Assembly: GCA_945957365.1 (NCBI GenBank)
Contig: CAMFKI010000001.1
Span: 372,001-436,000 of the forward strand
DNA length: 64,000 bases
Source of the DNA: an uncultured Alphaproteobacteria bacterium
GTDB taxonomy: Bacteria > Pseudomonadota > Alphaproteobacteria > Rhizobiales > Aestuariivirgaceae
Direction: 5' to 3'
Part shown: positions 25,961 through 34,740 of the stretch, piece after piece
Layout: every line of letters starts with the position of its first letter
How positions within the stretch are numbered: the stretch's first letter is position 1
Notes under the pieces: generated by a model
The model's input: only the letters and a program-made list of their open reading frames with translations
The model's database searches: none
Told to the model about the DNA's origin: nothing
Made by a program: the position numbers and the translations under genes

Positions 25961-27277
25961 CTAACTCCCGGTTGCCTGGTGGCGCGCCGCGAGCACCAGG
26001 GGATTTGCCGCCGCGCCGAAACCCTCCCGCGCCCCCACCGCCGTGGCCAGCAGTGCTGCGAGGATGAAGAACACCGCCTCGACCGCGAACACCGTGGCAT
26101 AGGCCATCACCGGCGAGCCGAGCACGAGGCGCGAGACATCGGCGAGTGCCGTTCCGGCGAAGCCGCCGATGCCGAAGGCGATGGCCTGCGACGCGCCGAA
26201 CAGCCCCATGCGCACGCCCTCGCGCGAGGTGCCGCTGTTGGCCATGTTGAACATCGAGCCGATGGCGGCGACCGCGAAGACGCCGTTGCAGAAGCCCAAC
26301 GCGAACACCGAGGGCTTCAGCGGCCAGCCCGGCCCCACATGCGCGGCCATGACGAGGCCGGCGAGCGCCAGTGCCGAGCCGATGCAGCCCAGGACGGTCC
26401 AGCTCCGCAATGCCATCAGCCGCGGCAGCAGCGTCGAGGCGAGGCCCACCAGCACCATGCCGACCAGCACGCCCGAATTCTGCACCCCCGACAGCGAGGT
26501 GGTCTGGCCCGGAGTCAGCCCGAAGACGAGGCCGGCGAAGGGCTCGAGGATCAGGTCCTGCGCCGAATAGGCCAGCATGGAGACGAAGATGAAGATGGCG
26601 AAGCGCCGTGCCGTGCGGTCGGCCCAGACCTCGGCGAGGGCCTGGCGGAAGGGAACCTTGTCTTCCGCAGGCTTCGGCGCCACACGCCCGGTCTCCAGCC
26701 CGCGCACCGCGACGAGTGTCAGCAGGAAGGAGCCGACACAGATGCAGGCGGCCACCACCAGCAGGCGCTCCGTCGAGAACGGATCGAGAAAATGCCCGGC
26801 GAGCCCCGCGGTGACGATGAAGCCGGCGATCATCATGATCCACACGATGGTGGCGGCCGCGGCACGGCGCGTCTCCTCCACCTGGTTGGCCAGCAGCACG
26901 AGGAGCGAAGTGCCCGCGGCCCCCACCCCCGCACCGATCAGCGTGAAGGAGAGGATGGCGGCCGCCGTTCCCAGCCACATGTTGTGCTGCATGACGGCGA
27001 CCGACAGCGCCGCGCCGAAGCCGCCCAGCGCCAGCGTGCCCATGCCGGCGACGATCCACGGCGTGCGCCGTCCGCCCCGGTCGGAACCGTGCCCCCACGA
27101 GGGCCGCAGCACCTGCAGCGCGTAGTGCCACGTCACCAGCAGCCCCGGCACCACGGCCGGCAGTGCGAGCTCGACAATCATCACGCGGTTGATGGTGGAG
27201 GTGGTCAGGACGACGACGGCGCCGAGGGCGGCCTGGACGAGGCCGAAGCGCGCGATGCCGGCCCACGAGGTCGTCAT
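25961..27277 (-). CDS. ORF428/Bch2-type PucC-family membrane protein
   Basis: 438 residues from ATG 27277 with about 12 membrane helices. It belongs to the same bacteriochlorophyll-delivery MFS branch as PucC and LhaA: TINRVMIVELALP near residue 30, and YSAQDLILEPFAGLVFGLTP in the second half. In other purple bacteria this gene (ORF428) lies between bchG and bchP, exactly as here. Its ATG overlaps the bchG stop (ATGA). The function is not settled; involvement in bacteriochlorophyll transfer or LH assembly is likely. Confidence 0.9.
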   Translation of the reverse strand: MTTSWAGIARFGLVQAALGAVVVLTTSTINRVMIVELALPAVVPGLLVTWHYALQVLRPSWGHGSDRGGRRTPWIVAGMGTLALGGFGAALSVAVMQHNMWLGTAAAILSFTLIGAGVGAAGTSLLVLLANQVEETRRAAAATIVWIMMIAGFIVTAGLAGHFLDPFSTERLLVVAACICVGSFLLTLVAVRGLETGRVAPKPAEDKVPFRQALAEVWADRTARRFAIFIFVSMLAYSAQDLILEPFAGLVFGLTPGQTTSLSGVQNSGVLVGMVLVGLASTLLPRLMALRSWTVLGCIGSALALAGLVMAAHVGPGWPLKPSVFALGFCNGVFAVAAIGSMFNMANSGTSREGVRMGLFGASQAIAFGIGGFAGTALADVSRLVLGSPVMAYATVFAVEAVFFILAALLATAVGAREGFGAAANPLVLAARHQATGS

Positions 27278-28176
27278 GCCAGCCCCCGGATCGCGAAGGC
27301 GCTGACCATCATGCCCGAGACATAGAGCGGCACGCCGAAGCCCGAATACCACAGCGCCCGCTCGACGGGCCGGGCGAGGAATCGGCGCATCATCACCAGC
27401 TGCACGGCGAGCAGCGCCACCACGGCGGCGGCATGGATGGGCTTGCCCCATGACAGCAGGAGCGCGATCACAACGGCCTGCGGCAGCGCCATCACCGCGC
27501 AGGCATTGCGCGCCGCACCCGCGACACCGAGCTGCACGGGGAGCGAGCGCACCCCCATCTTCTTGTCGCCCTCGATGGCCTTGAAGTCGTTGAGCGTCAT
27601 GATGCCATGCGCGCCAGCCGAATAGAGCAGCGCCAGGATCACGCTCGGCCAGCCCGGAACCGCGGCCAGCAGCACGGCCGCCCCGGTGAACCAGGGCAGC
27701 CCCTCATAACAGAGACCCACGGCCGAATTGCCCCACCAGCCATTGGCCTTCAGCCGGAACGGCGGCGCCGAATAGGCCCAGGCCATGGCCATGCCGAAGC
27801 TGGCCGCCCAGAACACCACCGGCCCCAGCGCGAGTGCCACGGCGAGCGACAGCACGGTCCAGAGAACGGCGATATAAAGCCCCCAGCGCCCGGGAATGCG
27901 CCCGGACGGAATCGGCCGCTCCGGCTCGTTGATGGCATCGACATGCCGGTCGAACCAGTCATTCACCGCCTGGCTGGTGCCGCACACCAAGGGCCCCGAC
28001 AGCGCCATCCCGGCCAGCACCAGCCCCCAATGATCGGCCATTGAAATGCCTGAGGAAATCGCCCCACAGGCAAAGGCCCACATGGGCGGAAACCACGTCA
28101 CCGGCTTCAACAGCTGGAGCGCCGCGGAAGGTTGCGGGAGGGAGGGAACCGCACGGGTTGAGGCCATGTTCGGCAT
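27274..28176 (-). CDS. bchG: Bacteriochlorophyll synthase (geranylgeranyl transferase)
   Basis: 300 residues, UbiA-family prenyltransferase with about eight membrane helices. It esterifies bacteriochlorophyllide a with geranylgeranyl diphosphate. Polyprenyl-binding motif NDWFDRHVDAINEPERPIPS and second motif YSAGAHGIMTLNDFKAIEGD. The start was taken as ATG 28176 (MPNMAS); ATG 28167 is an alternative. Earlier in-frame starts fall inside a probable promoter. No good ribosome site is seen, and the predicted transcription start near 28180 would give a nearly leaderless message. It heads the bchG-to-fni run. Confidence 0.94.
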   Translation of the reverse strand: MPNMASTRAVPSLPQPSAALQLLKPVTWFPPMWAFACGAISSGISMADHWGLVLAGMALSGPLVCGTSQAVNDWFDRHVDAINEPERPIPSGRIPGRWGLYIAVLWTVLSLAVALALGPVVFWAASFGMAMAWAYSAPPFRLKANGWWGNSAVGLCYEGLPWFTGAAVLLAAVPGWPSVILALLYSAGAHGIMTLNDFKAIEGDKKMGVRSLPVQLGVAGAARNACAVMALPQAVVIALLLSWGKPIHAAAVVALLAVQLVMMRRFLARPVERALWYSGFGVPLYVSGMMVSAFAIRGLA

Positions 28177-28186
28177 GATGTCGGAC

Positions 28187-28213
28187 ACTATAGTTGACAT
28201 TACCAAATGTCAA
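28187..28213 (-). promoter_or_regulatory. Predicted promoter of the bchG operon
   Basis: On the minus strand, TTGACA (28213-28208) and TATAGT (28192-28187) are separated by 15 bases, a little short for sigma-70. The -35 lies inside the PpsR motif at 28208-28225, a placement that suits repression. The predicted transcript would start near 28180. Confidence 0.5.
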
Positions 28214-28214
28214 C
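28193..28214. promoter_or_regulatory. Perfect 9-bp inverted repeat between -35 and -10
   Basis: GTTGACATT (28193-28201), spacer ACCA, AATGTCAAC (28206-28214). Together with the PpsR motif it makes three TTGACA/TGTCAA half-sites in 32 bases. The arms do not match TGT-N12-ACA by themselves, but a second PpsR dimer could use them. Confidence 0.5.
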
Positions 28215-28225
28215 CTTGCTTGACA
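28208..28225. promoter_or_regulatory. PpsR/CrtJ binding motif upstream of bchG
   Basis: A perfect TGT-N12-ACA match: TGT 28208-28210, 12 bases, ACA 28223-28225, with inner flanks giving TGTCAA...TTGACA. This is the known operator of the aerobic repressor PpsR (CrtJ), whose gene lies at 33252-34700. It overlaps the predicted -35. Confidence 0.8.
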
Positions 28226-28277
28226 GACCGCTGTGTGTTTCCACATTTACGGGCATCTGCGAAAGCAGAGTTAGAGA

Positions 28278-29285
28278 CTATGCATTTTCTCCAGCCTTCG
28301 CTTCCCGTCGACACAGTGTCCTCACGTTGGCCGTCATGAGGTCCAATCGCGAAATTCCGTATTTCAACGCCGCAGGAATAGGTTCGTTATTCACCAAGGA
28401 CCGATCAATCAAGGAAACAACAAAACCCGCCTCGGAAAGCAGCTGCACCAACTGAAATGGCGTCACTTTATTGAGCGATGAACCAGGGCGACGCGACAAA
28501 AAACTTGGGTCATTGAATAACCAAGGAAATTCCTTGACAAATTGAAGATGCGCCCATGGTTGAGAGCGCTTGAAATACCTGCAGTTGAGGCAATTATCGG
28601 GCGTCAGTTCGAGATCGCTGGTCTCCGGCCAGGTCCAAGGAAAGCCCTCTCGAAGAGATCTTCGGTGTTCTCGCGAGGACGCACATCGCTCTTCGGACTT
28701 CCAACATTCAACACTTTTGCACTCAATGTATCCATCCCGGCCATAATACCAAAAGCCATGGTCATGCGACCCGCAGGGTGAAAAATAGTTATCGTGATTA
28801 TTGAAATAAACGCCATCCTTGGAAAGCATGCGATGCAATGCGTCGAATGACCGAGGCAGGTCGTCAATATGCTCTGTAACGGTATTGGAGAAAATAAACT
28901 CTATGTCCTTTTCGGAAGAACTCTCCCGGGTCTTACTCCAGTCACCTACCGAACATTGAGAGAAAACAAACCCGTTGAGTGCATGAATGCCATGGGGAAG
29001 ATTCCGCTGCTCTGTCCAGCTGTCGATTGCGAAGACTTCAGCCGCTCCCAAAGCTAGAAAGGCTACTGAAAATGCGCAATCCCCCGCTTCCCAATCCAGA
29101 ACTGTCTTTCCTCTGTAATCCTCCGGACCAAAGTATCCTCTGGCGATGAACTCTTCGATCTGGCCAATACGGCTCTTCACGCGATGTACAAATGCCTCCG
29201 GCAAGTCGCTCAAGAAAACATCCATTCCATCGCGACCAGACGAGGACTCAAACACTTTTGACACCGAGCCATCCGTCACATTCAT
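28278..29285 (-). CDS. Class I SAM-dependent methyltransferase
   Basis: 335 residues from ATG 29285. Motif I is TVLDWEAGDCAFSVAFLALG followed by the acidic FAIDSW, the SAM-binding beta1-alpha1 and beta2 end; ExGxG is replaced by DWEAGDC. EFIFSNTVTEHIDDLPRSF is the typical post-motif. A Cys-containing CLNCRYF segment follows. Codon and base use are clearly more AT-rich than the bch genes on both sides. With the two glycosyltransferases it probably serves a polysaccharide or glycan pathway; the acceptor is unknown. Confidence 0.75.
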   Translation of the reverse strand: MNVTDGSVSKVFESSSGRDGMDVFLSDLPEAFVHRVKSRIGQIEEFIARGYFGPEDYRGKTVLDWEAGDCAFSVAFLALGAAEVFAIDSWTEQRNLPHGIHALNGFVFSQCSVGDWSKTRESSSEKDIEFIFSNTVTEHIDDLPRSFDALHRMLSKDGVYFNNHDNYFSPCGSHDHGFWYYGRDGYIECKSVECWKSEERCASSREHRRSLREGFPWTWPETSDLELTPDNCLNCRYFKRSQPWAHLQFVKEFPWLFNDPSFLSRRPGSSLNKVTPFQLVQLLSEAGFVVSLIDRSLVNNEPIPAALKYGISRLDLMTANVRTLCRREAKAGENA

Positions 29286-29446
29286 GAGTAATATTCCAGC
29301 ATCTCGCCGTTTTCTACTTTGATCAGTGGGTTCCCGCAGCCGCACGCCTTACCAATGTTGAACAACCCGTCTCTCTTGCGCATTGCCAACAACTCGTTCA
29401 TCACCCATCCATGTATCGTTGCAAAGGGGAATGACTCCGCCAACTG

Positions 29447-31600
29447 TCAGTTGAACCTCGTTGCCCACCTTATCGTTCGCTCGAGCACTCGTGAAAAACG
29501 CTCGTTGTTGCGGATCAGCCGACCAAGGGCCGTTTTTCCCAATATGTTGGCGACAAACTCGACCTCCCCTTCATAGCGATTTTCAATCATGTGGCGTTGC
29601 CAGTCGGGCATATCCGAACCGAGGGCAGCTGTCGCCGCACCGCGAACGACTTGTGAAAAGGCTGCAACAGGATAGAAACTCCGCGTGAAAGGCGTATTCG
29701 CGACCAGAAGGTGATAAAGGCGTCGGCTTTCGTCGATTGGTTCCGCTAGATCAATTTCAGTATGACGCGGCACGAACGCTTCAATCCGCGGCGACGCAAC
29801 CACTCGACGGCCATCCAAAATCGCATCATGCATCCATCCCCAGTCGCATAAGTGACCCAGCTGCGGACGATGACGCAACGCAGAGGTCGTAGAGGCTCTA
29901 CAGAGCCGGGGACCTTCGGAATAGTAATTGAAGACAGGGCCGGCAATCGGCGCTTCACCCACGAATGTCTTTACGCCGCAATTGTGCTGCATGGACTCAG
30001 TCGACGGGTCGTAAACACTGACTTGATTGACATACACGTCATAGTCGCGATTTCTCTCCAGACATTCGACGGACGTTCTTATGTAGCCGTCAGCCAATAA
30101 ATCACCTGGCCGGATATAGAGGACATAGTCGCCATGTAGCTTGGCAGTGACCGAGTTTCGCGCAGCGGCAACACCGGTGGTCATCTCCTGCCTTACAACA
30201 GTCAACCTGGGATTAACTTGAGAAGTTAAACTCTCGCGCAAAGCTATGGAGGGCAAGTCGTCAGACCCGTCATCAACATAGACCACTCTCAGATTCTCGT
30301 ACGACTGAGCGGAAATTGACGCCAAGGTATTGCCAGCGAGAAGTCCGAGGTTCTGATTGACAAGCACAACTGTAACAACAGGCCAACCGGGCATCCGCAT
30401 TGGTGCTGCGGAAGTCTGCACTTTGGTCCGCCGCCACGGCTGCTTCAGAGGCGGAAGAGTGACAGTCCTTAGTGGTTTCTTGAGTGAGATCGCAGCTTCA
30501 AGCGCGCCGACTAGACCCGCTGCACTCCCGTCAAATTTGACAGAGTTGACGTTGTCGACCCACGGTGTGCCATCTTCGAACGCCGGATTATTGACGTTCA
30601 ACACCACAACACCCCCAAGAAGTGACGCCTCATATGCAGCAAGGCAAAAGGACTCGAAGTCAGTTGGGAACGCTGAAATCGCACCGGCAATTATGCTGTC
30701 GCGCAGTTCCGCACTCAAGCCACCCATGAGCTTGAAGCGGGAGACAAGATCGGCCGGCACCAGCGACAGTATTTTGCGCGCATATTCAGAATCCAGGTCA
30801 CCGCACACCAACAGTACGGATCCTCGATAGTCCGGACGCGCGCGCAGAAGCCCGACTGCAGCCTGCACAAAGATCTGGGGCCTTTTGAACTCCTGGAATT
30901 TGCTCGAAAACACTATCGGAGTGTCAAGATTCGGTAGAATCGACTGCTTTGCCACATCTCGGTCAATCTCGAGATCAGGTGGAGTTATGTGGACTCTGCT
31001 CCACCATCTCTCGGGCGGTATTCCGAAACTGCGACGTGTCTCCTCTGCAATCGACTCGAGGTGCGCTACGATCAAGTCGCAATCCAGCAGGCTTTTTCGC
31101 TCTAGATCGAAGCAGCGCAGATCACCGCTTTCGAGCATTCTCGTCTCCCGAAGGACGAGAATTGCTTCCGTAGAGTGGAGCCTGACTGCAAGTTCTGAAT
31201 CTGCCAGGAACCCCCTCGCCAGTCTTTCCTGAAGAGTAGCGAACGCGAAGCCTCCCCAATCCGGGAACTCGACGTAGTCAATTGCATGCTCAGTTGCGAT
31301 GGATTGAAGCGCATGAAGAATTATGTTGGATCTTGAGAGAAGACGATCTTCGCCGCTCATAACCAACGATGTGTCACTTTCGTCCGCCTTGACGTCGGTG
31401 AGCACTTTGATCCGCGCGCCCGGGAACACGGCTTTAAATGCGGCCTCGGCCACATGTCCCGTTGTTAAGATAACTACCGTTCTCTTTCTCTCTTCATCGG
31501 TCATGCTCTTGAGCGTGTTGTACATAAACCGCCCTATGCCACCACCGGTGAAGGGAAAGACCTCAAACGTAACAAATACAATCAGACCGCTTTTACTCAT
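29447..31600 (-). CDS. Two-domain glycosyltransferase (GT4-like plus GT2-like)
   Basis: 717 residues from ATG 31600. Residues 1-375 read as a GT-B glycosyltransferase: GGGIGRFMYN at the N-terminus, FSSKFQEFKRPQIFV at the start of the second Rossmann domain, and ESFCLAAYEASLLGGVVVLN for donor binding. Residues about 400-600 read as GT-A family 2: VVTVVLVNQN, VVYVDDGSDD and YVLYIRPGDL, the last in the place of the DxD-type motif. One polypeptide may add two sugars in succession. The start overlaps the upstream gene (ATGA). AT-rich relative to its surroundings. Confidence 0.8.
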   Translation of the reverse strand: MSKSGLIVFVTFEVFPFTGGGIGRFMYNTLKSMTDEERKRTVVILTTGHVAEAAFKAVFPGARIKVLTDVKADESDTSLVMSGEDRLLSRSNIILHALQSIATEHAIDYVEFPDWGGFAFATLQERLARGFLADSELAVRLHSTEAILVLRETRMLESGDLRCFDLERKSLLDCDLIVAHLESIAEETRRSFGIPPERWWSRVHITPPDLEIDRDVAKQSILPNLDTPIVFSSKFQEFKRPQIFVQAAVGLLRARPDYRGSVLLVCGDLDSEYARKILSLVPADLVSRFKLMGGLSAELRDSIIAGAISAFPTDFESFCLAAYEASLLGGVVVLNVNNPAFEDGTPWVDNVNSVKFDGSAAGLVGALEAAISLKKPLRTVTLPPLKQPWRRTKVQTSAAPMRMPGWPVVTVVLVNQNLGLLAGNTLASISAQSYENLRVVYVDDGSDDLPSIALRESLTSQVNPRLTVVRQEMTTGVAAARNSVTAKLHGDYVLYIRPGDLLADGYIRTSVECLERNRDYDVYVNQVSVYDPSTESMQHNCGVKTFVGEAPIAGPVFNYYSEGPRLCRASTTSALRHRPQLGHLCDWGWMHDAILDGRRVVASPRIEAFVPRHTEIDLAEPIDESRRLYHLLVANTPFTRSFYPVAAFSQVVRGAATAALGSDMPDWQRHMIENRYEGEVEFVANILGKTALGRLIRNNERFSRVLERTIRWATRFN

Positions 31601-32835
31601 AGGCCCAGAAACTCTCCATAGCAATCATGCGCCGTGGCCGATATGCACTTCAGGTAGTCGGCTATCGTCTCAGCTAGCTCGGGTCGATCCATTGCGAGAA
31701 TAGTGCTCAGCTTCTTGCTAATCTCAACTGGGCTTGCGGGATCCGCAACTTCCACAAGGCGAACGTACGGATGCTCTTCATAAGCATCAAGAAGAAGCGG
31801 ATTGCGCAGGCACGGCGTACCCACTGCCTCACTTTCGAGCGAAACCATCGGATGACACTCAGCAAGTGAGACGTTGAGAGTTGCTCTGCAATTTGACATG
31901 AGCAGAAAGGTCGACGGGCGGTCCAGATGCGGAATTTGTTCGAGTTTTGCCTCGTAGGGAGCAGGAAGTTCTATTCCGCGGGCAAAGTGAATTACCTTGT
32001 CGAGTTCCGGCGTCATCGCGGCCCCCAGAACATTGCAGTGAAGATTTTTCCGCCAGTCAGAACTTCCAGGCACCAAAGCGAAGTTGGAAACCTCTTTGAC
32101 GTGATCGAGATGAATTCTCGGAGGCATATTGAGAAGTATGGGTTTGAATGAATTAGGCGTCAGGAGTTCGTGGCCGCGCTTCATGAAGTGAATGCGTCTG
32201 ACCTTGCCGGTGCGCGCGAATTCGAGCGCCTGGAACGCGAGAGCTCTCTCTGGCTCGTAGCACCATTGCACCACGTTCCCGTGATAGACGAGGAACAGTC
32301 GAGAGGACAGTCCCGAAGCAGATAGATGGTTGATCAACTGCGATATTGCCGGCGACATTCCATGAAATATGAAATTGGAGATCCGATGTTGATCCGCTAG
32401 CCGGACAACTGAACCTATTTGATCACGTTTCAGTCGCTCGGAAGCATCGAGAGCCAGTTTGTGCCCTGGCAGGGATCCCGCTGCTGCGCGTATGCCCAGC
32501 CATTGCCGACTGAATATGTGCAGCACGCTCTCGAAACCATGCATGTCGTTTGCATACCGCGTGTCCTGGTCTGCGTCCCATTGGAACAGCGCTCCAGAGG
32601 GCTGGGTCTCAGGTTGACTTCTGAGAACGACTTTCGTCTTTCTTCGGAAGAAGCCCTCTCGCTCCTTCCGAAGCGGTGCGGCATGCCGAACCTCAAGTGA
32701 TGCACGGAGGAGCGCGTTTTCGAGTTGTAGCCGCTCCATTTCCTCTCTTCGATTTGTAGGCCCATAGGCTGTATGGCCACCGTTCGCAGTTCTGTCATTT
32801 CTATCCACAGATGATCCCCATAAGGCATGCTGCAT
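31597..32835 (-). CDS. Glycosyltransferase-like protein (GT-B C-terminal half recognisable)
   Basis: 412 residues from ATG 32835, which has GGAGAGG 8-10 bases upstream; a GTG at 32910 is possible but lacks a ribosome site. Residues 30-60 look like a short coiled coil (MERLQLENALLRASLEVRHA). The central part has FIFHGMSPAISQLI and FLVYHGNVVQWCYEP. The C-terminal NVSLAECHPMVSLESEAVG matches the Glu-containing nucleotide-sugar-binding motif of GT4 enzymes. The N-terminal Rossmann half is diverged. It is the first gene of the island transcript and is coupled to the next gene by an ATGA overlap. Confidence 0.65.
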   Translation of the reverse strand: MQHALWGSSVDRNDRTANGGHTAYGPTNRREEMERLQLENALLRASLEVRHAAPLRKEREGFFRRKTKVVLRSQPETQPSGALFQWDADQDTRYANDMHGFESVLHIFSRQWLGIRAAAGSLPGHKLALDASERLKRDQIGSVVRLADQHRISNFIFHGMSPAISQLINHLSASGLSSRLFLVYHGNVVQWCYEPERALAFQALEFARTGKVRRIHFMKRGHELLTPNSFKPILLNMPPRIHLDHVKEVSNFALVPGSSDWRKNLHCNVLGAAMTPELDKVIHFARGIELPAPYEAKLEQIPHLDRPSTFLLMSNCRATLNVSLAECHPMVSLESEAVGTPCLRNPLLLDAYEEHPYVRLVEVADPASPVEISKKLSTILAMDRPELAETIADYLKCISATAHDCYGEFLGL

Positions 32836-33251
32836 TGGCAGCACCTCTCCACCCTCGCGGCTGAATTTTGGCGCTAGGTTCCTCAGACCCGGACGATTTA
32901 CTCCATTCACGTCAACTTATGAGGGAATGCTCTATTAATGAAAAACTCTTTTTTTCGCTTATTAGCTCAACGCGTTTTATCTGTTAATCTGCTAAGAATG
33001 CATATTTGTCGACACACGGTGTTGGCGATCGCTTCGGTGCGCCAAAATCCTGCCGCGCCAGAGTTCTGAAATGGTTTGCGGCAGCGGCGACTTTGCAGCG
33101 GCTGCACGAAGGTTCGGTTGCAAGGGAAACCAGATCGGGGCGTCAACGGCGGCGACGCCCATTCGACGCGAAATGCATCCGCGGCGCCAACATGCGGCGA
33201 TCGAAGTGAATCCAGTTCGGGTGATCTGAGGCGGCGCGGCGATGCGGTCGG
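32836..33251. other. 416-base intergenic region between the island and ppsR
   Basis: No supported gene. The part from about 32910 to 33000 is strongly AT-rich (runs such as CTTTTTTTCGC) and probably holds the minus-strand promoter of the glycosyltransferase operon; no clear -35/-10 pair was assigned. GGGCGTC (33138-33144) pairs with GACGCCC (33154-33160), a hairpin that could end the ppsR transcript but has no T-tract. TGTCGACA near 33007 is a short palindrome. Short open frames here have no homologue-like features. The base-composition switch inside this gap marks one edge of the island. Confidence 0.6.
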
Positions 33252-34700
33252 TTAGCCCTCGTCGCCGCCCGACTTGTCCTCGATGCCGTAGCGGTGAAGC
33301 TTCACGTAGAGGCTCTGGCGTGAAAGGCCGAGCATGTCGGCGGCGCTGGCGCGGTTGTTGTCGGAGAGCTGCAGGGCGGCCTCGATGCACAGGCGCTCGA
33401 TGATGTCGGTCGTCTCGCGCACCAGGTCCTTGAGCGGCACCTTGCCGACGAGCTTGGTCATCTCCTCGACCGAGCGCAGAAGGCTGCGCTTGTGGGGGTC
33501 GGGCTCGGCGGCGCGGCGGCTGGCGCGGCGGATGGCGAAGCCGAAGCACACCGGGTTGGCGGGCGGCGAGGCGACGCCCGAGACCTCGACATCCTCGGTG
33601 GTGCCGAACTGGCCACGCAGCACAGTCTGGAACTGGCGCACCGCGCCGTTCTCGGCCAGGGAATTGAACAGCACCGAGACGTCGACGCCGGCGCGGCCCA
33701 TCCAGCGGTCGATGGGTTCGCCGCGGGCCTGCTCCTCGGAGCCGAGCTGGGCGGCGTCGAGGAAGGCCGCATTGGCGGAAATGATGCGCCGCTCGAGGTC
33801 GGTGACCACGAAGGCCTCGGGCAGGTCGCGCATGGCGTTGACCACGGCGGCCTGGCTCTTGGAGACGACGATGCCGCTGGCGCCCGCCGCCATGGGCTGC
33901 AGGCGCATCAGGTAGAAGCTGGCGTTTTCCTGGCGGAAGATGGTGGCGCCGAGCACGGCCTGCTGCTGGCGGCCCTCGAGGGTGAGCGCCACGTCGTCGG
34001 CGCGGCCGGTGGCGCGCAGTGCCGTCATCAGCTCCTCGACGCGGGCCACGTCCGGTCCGTCGAACATGGCGGCGAACTGCGCGCCGGTGAGGCGCTTCAG
34101 CGGCTTGTTCATCAGGTTGGCGGCCGCGGCATTGGCCTCGACGATGCGGCCCGAACGCGAATCGACCACCACGATCGCCTCGGACGAGACCTGCATCAGC
34201 AGGCGGTAGCGGGTTTCGGCGTGGCGGAGCCTGGCATATTCCTGCTCGATCGACTGTTCGGCGGCGAGCAGGCGCTGCTGCACGGCGGCGACCTGGCGCA
34301 GGTCGCGCCCGATGGCCACGAACTGGCCGGCACCGCCGGCCTTCATCACGCAGTAGCGCACCGGCACGTCGGCGCCGTCGGCCTGCTGGTGGTTGATCTG
34401 ACGCCAGCGCGGCGGCAGGCCCATGGCGGCTTCCTGCAGCATCTGCTCGATCTTGGGCCGGCTCTCGATGGTGGAAACGTCGGTCCAGGCCTTGCCCGGC
34501 CAGGCGGCGAAGAGCTCGCCCGGCATGTCGGGGCCGACGAACAGCCGCTCGCTCAGTGTGCCGTCAGGATTGACGACGAGTGCAATGTCGGCGGCGGCCG
34601 AGAGGAGAAGTGCAGACTCCGTCGCATCGAGCTGCTGCAGCAACCCGGCGAGGCTGGCCTCCCGATCCCGGGGATGAGAGGGCACGCTCTTGAGCGTCAC
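33252..34700 (-). CDS. ppsR: Photosynthesis gene repressor PpsR/CrtJ
   Basis: 482 residues from GTG 34700, with AAGGA just upstream. Two or three PAS-type domains (SSEAIVVVDSRSGRIVEANA near 160; DLPEAFVVTDLERRIISANA near 290), then a C-terminal Fis-type helix-turn-helix (NNRASAADMLGLSRQSLYVK). It represses bch, crt and puc genes in oxygen by binding TGT-N12-ACA pairs. Cys in ERLCIEAAL just before the HTH may correspond to the redox-active Cys of Rhodobacter PpsR; others are in VRYCVMK and PVCFGF. It lies downstream of ppaA, 40 bases from its stop. Confidence 0.95.
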   Translation of the reverse strand: MTLKSVPSHPRDREASLAGLLQQLDATESALLLSAAADIALVVNPDGTLSERLFVGPDMPGELFAAWPGKAWTDVSTIESRPKIEQMLQEAAMGLPPRWRQINHQQADGADVPVRYCVMKAGGAGQFVAIGRDLRQVAAVQQRLLAAEQSIEQEYARLRHAETRYRLLMQVSSEAIVVVDSRSGRIVEANAAAANLMNKPLKRLTGAQFAAMFDGPDVARVEELMTALRATGRADDVALTLEGRQQQAVLGATIFRQENASFYLMRLQPMAAGASGIVVSKSQAAVVNAMRDLPEAFVVTDLERRIISANAAFLDAAQLGSEEQARGEPIDRWMGRAGVDVSVLFNSLAENGAVRQFQTVLRGQFGTTEDVEVSGVASPPANPVCFGFAIRRASRRAAEPDPHKRSLLRSVEEMTKLVGKVPLKDLVRETTDIIERLCIEAALQLSDNNRASAADMLGLSRQSLYVKLHRYGIEDKSGGDEG

Positions 34701-34740
34701 GTCCTTGTCCTTCCATGAGGTACGGCGGTTCGGAACATCT

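Noticed and set aside
33006..33209. Short open frame in the ppsR/island gap
   Set aside because: No ribosome site, no domain, Arg-rich translation of GC-rich non-coding DNA.
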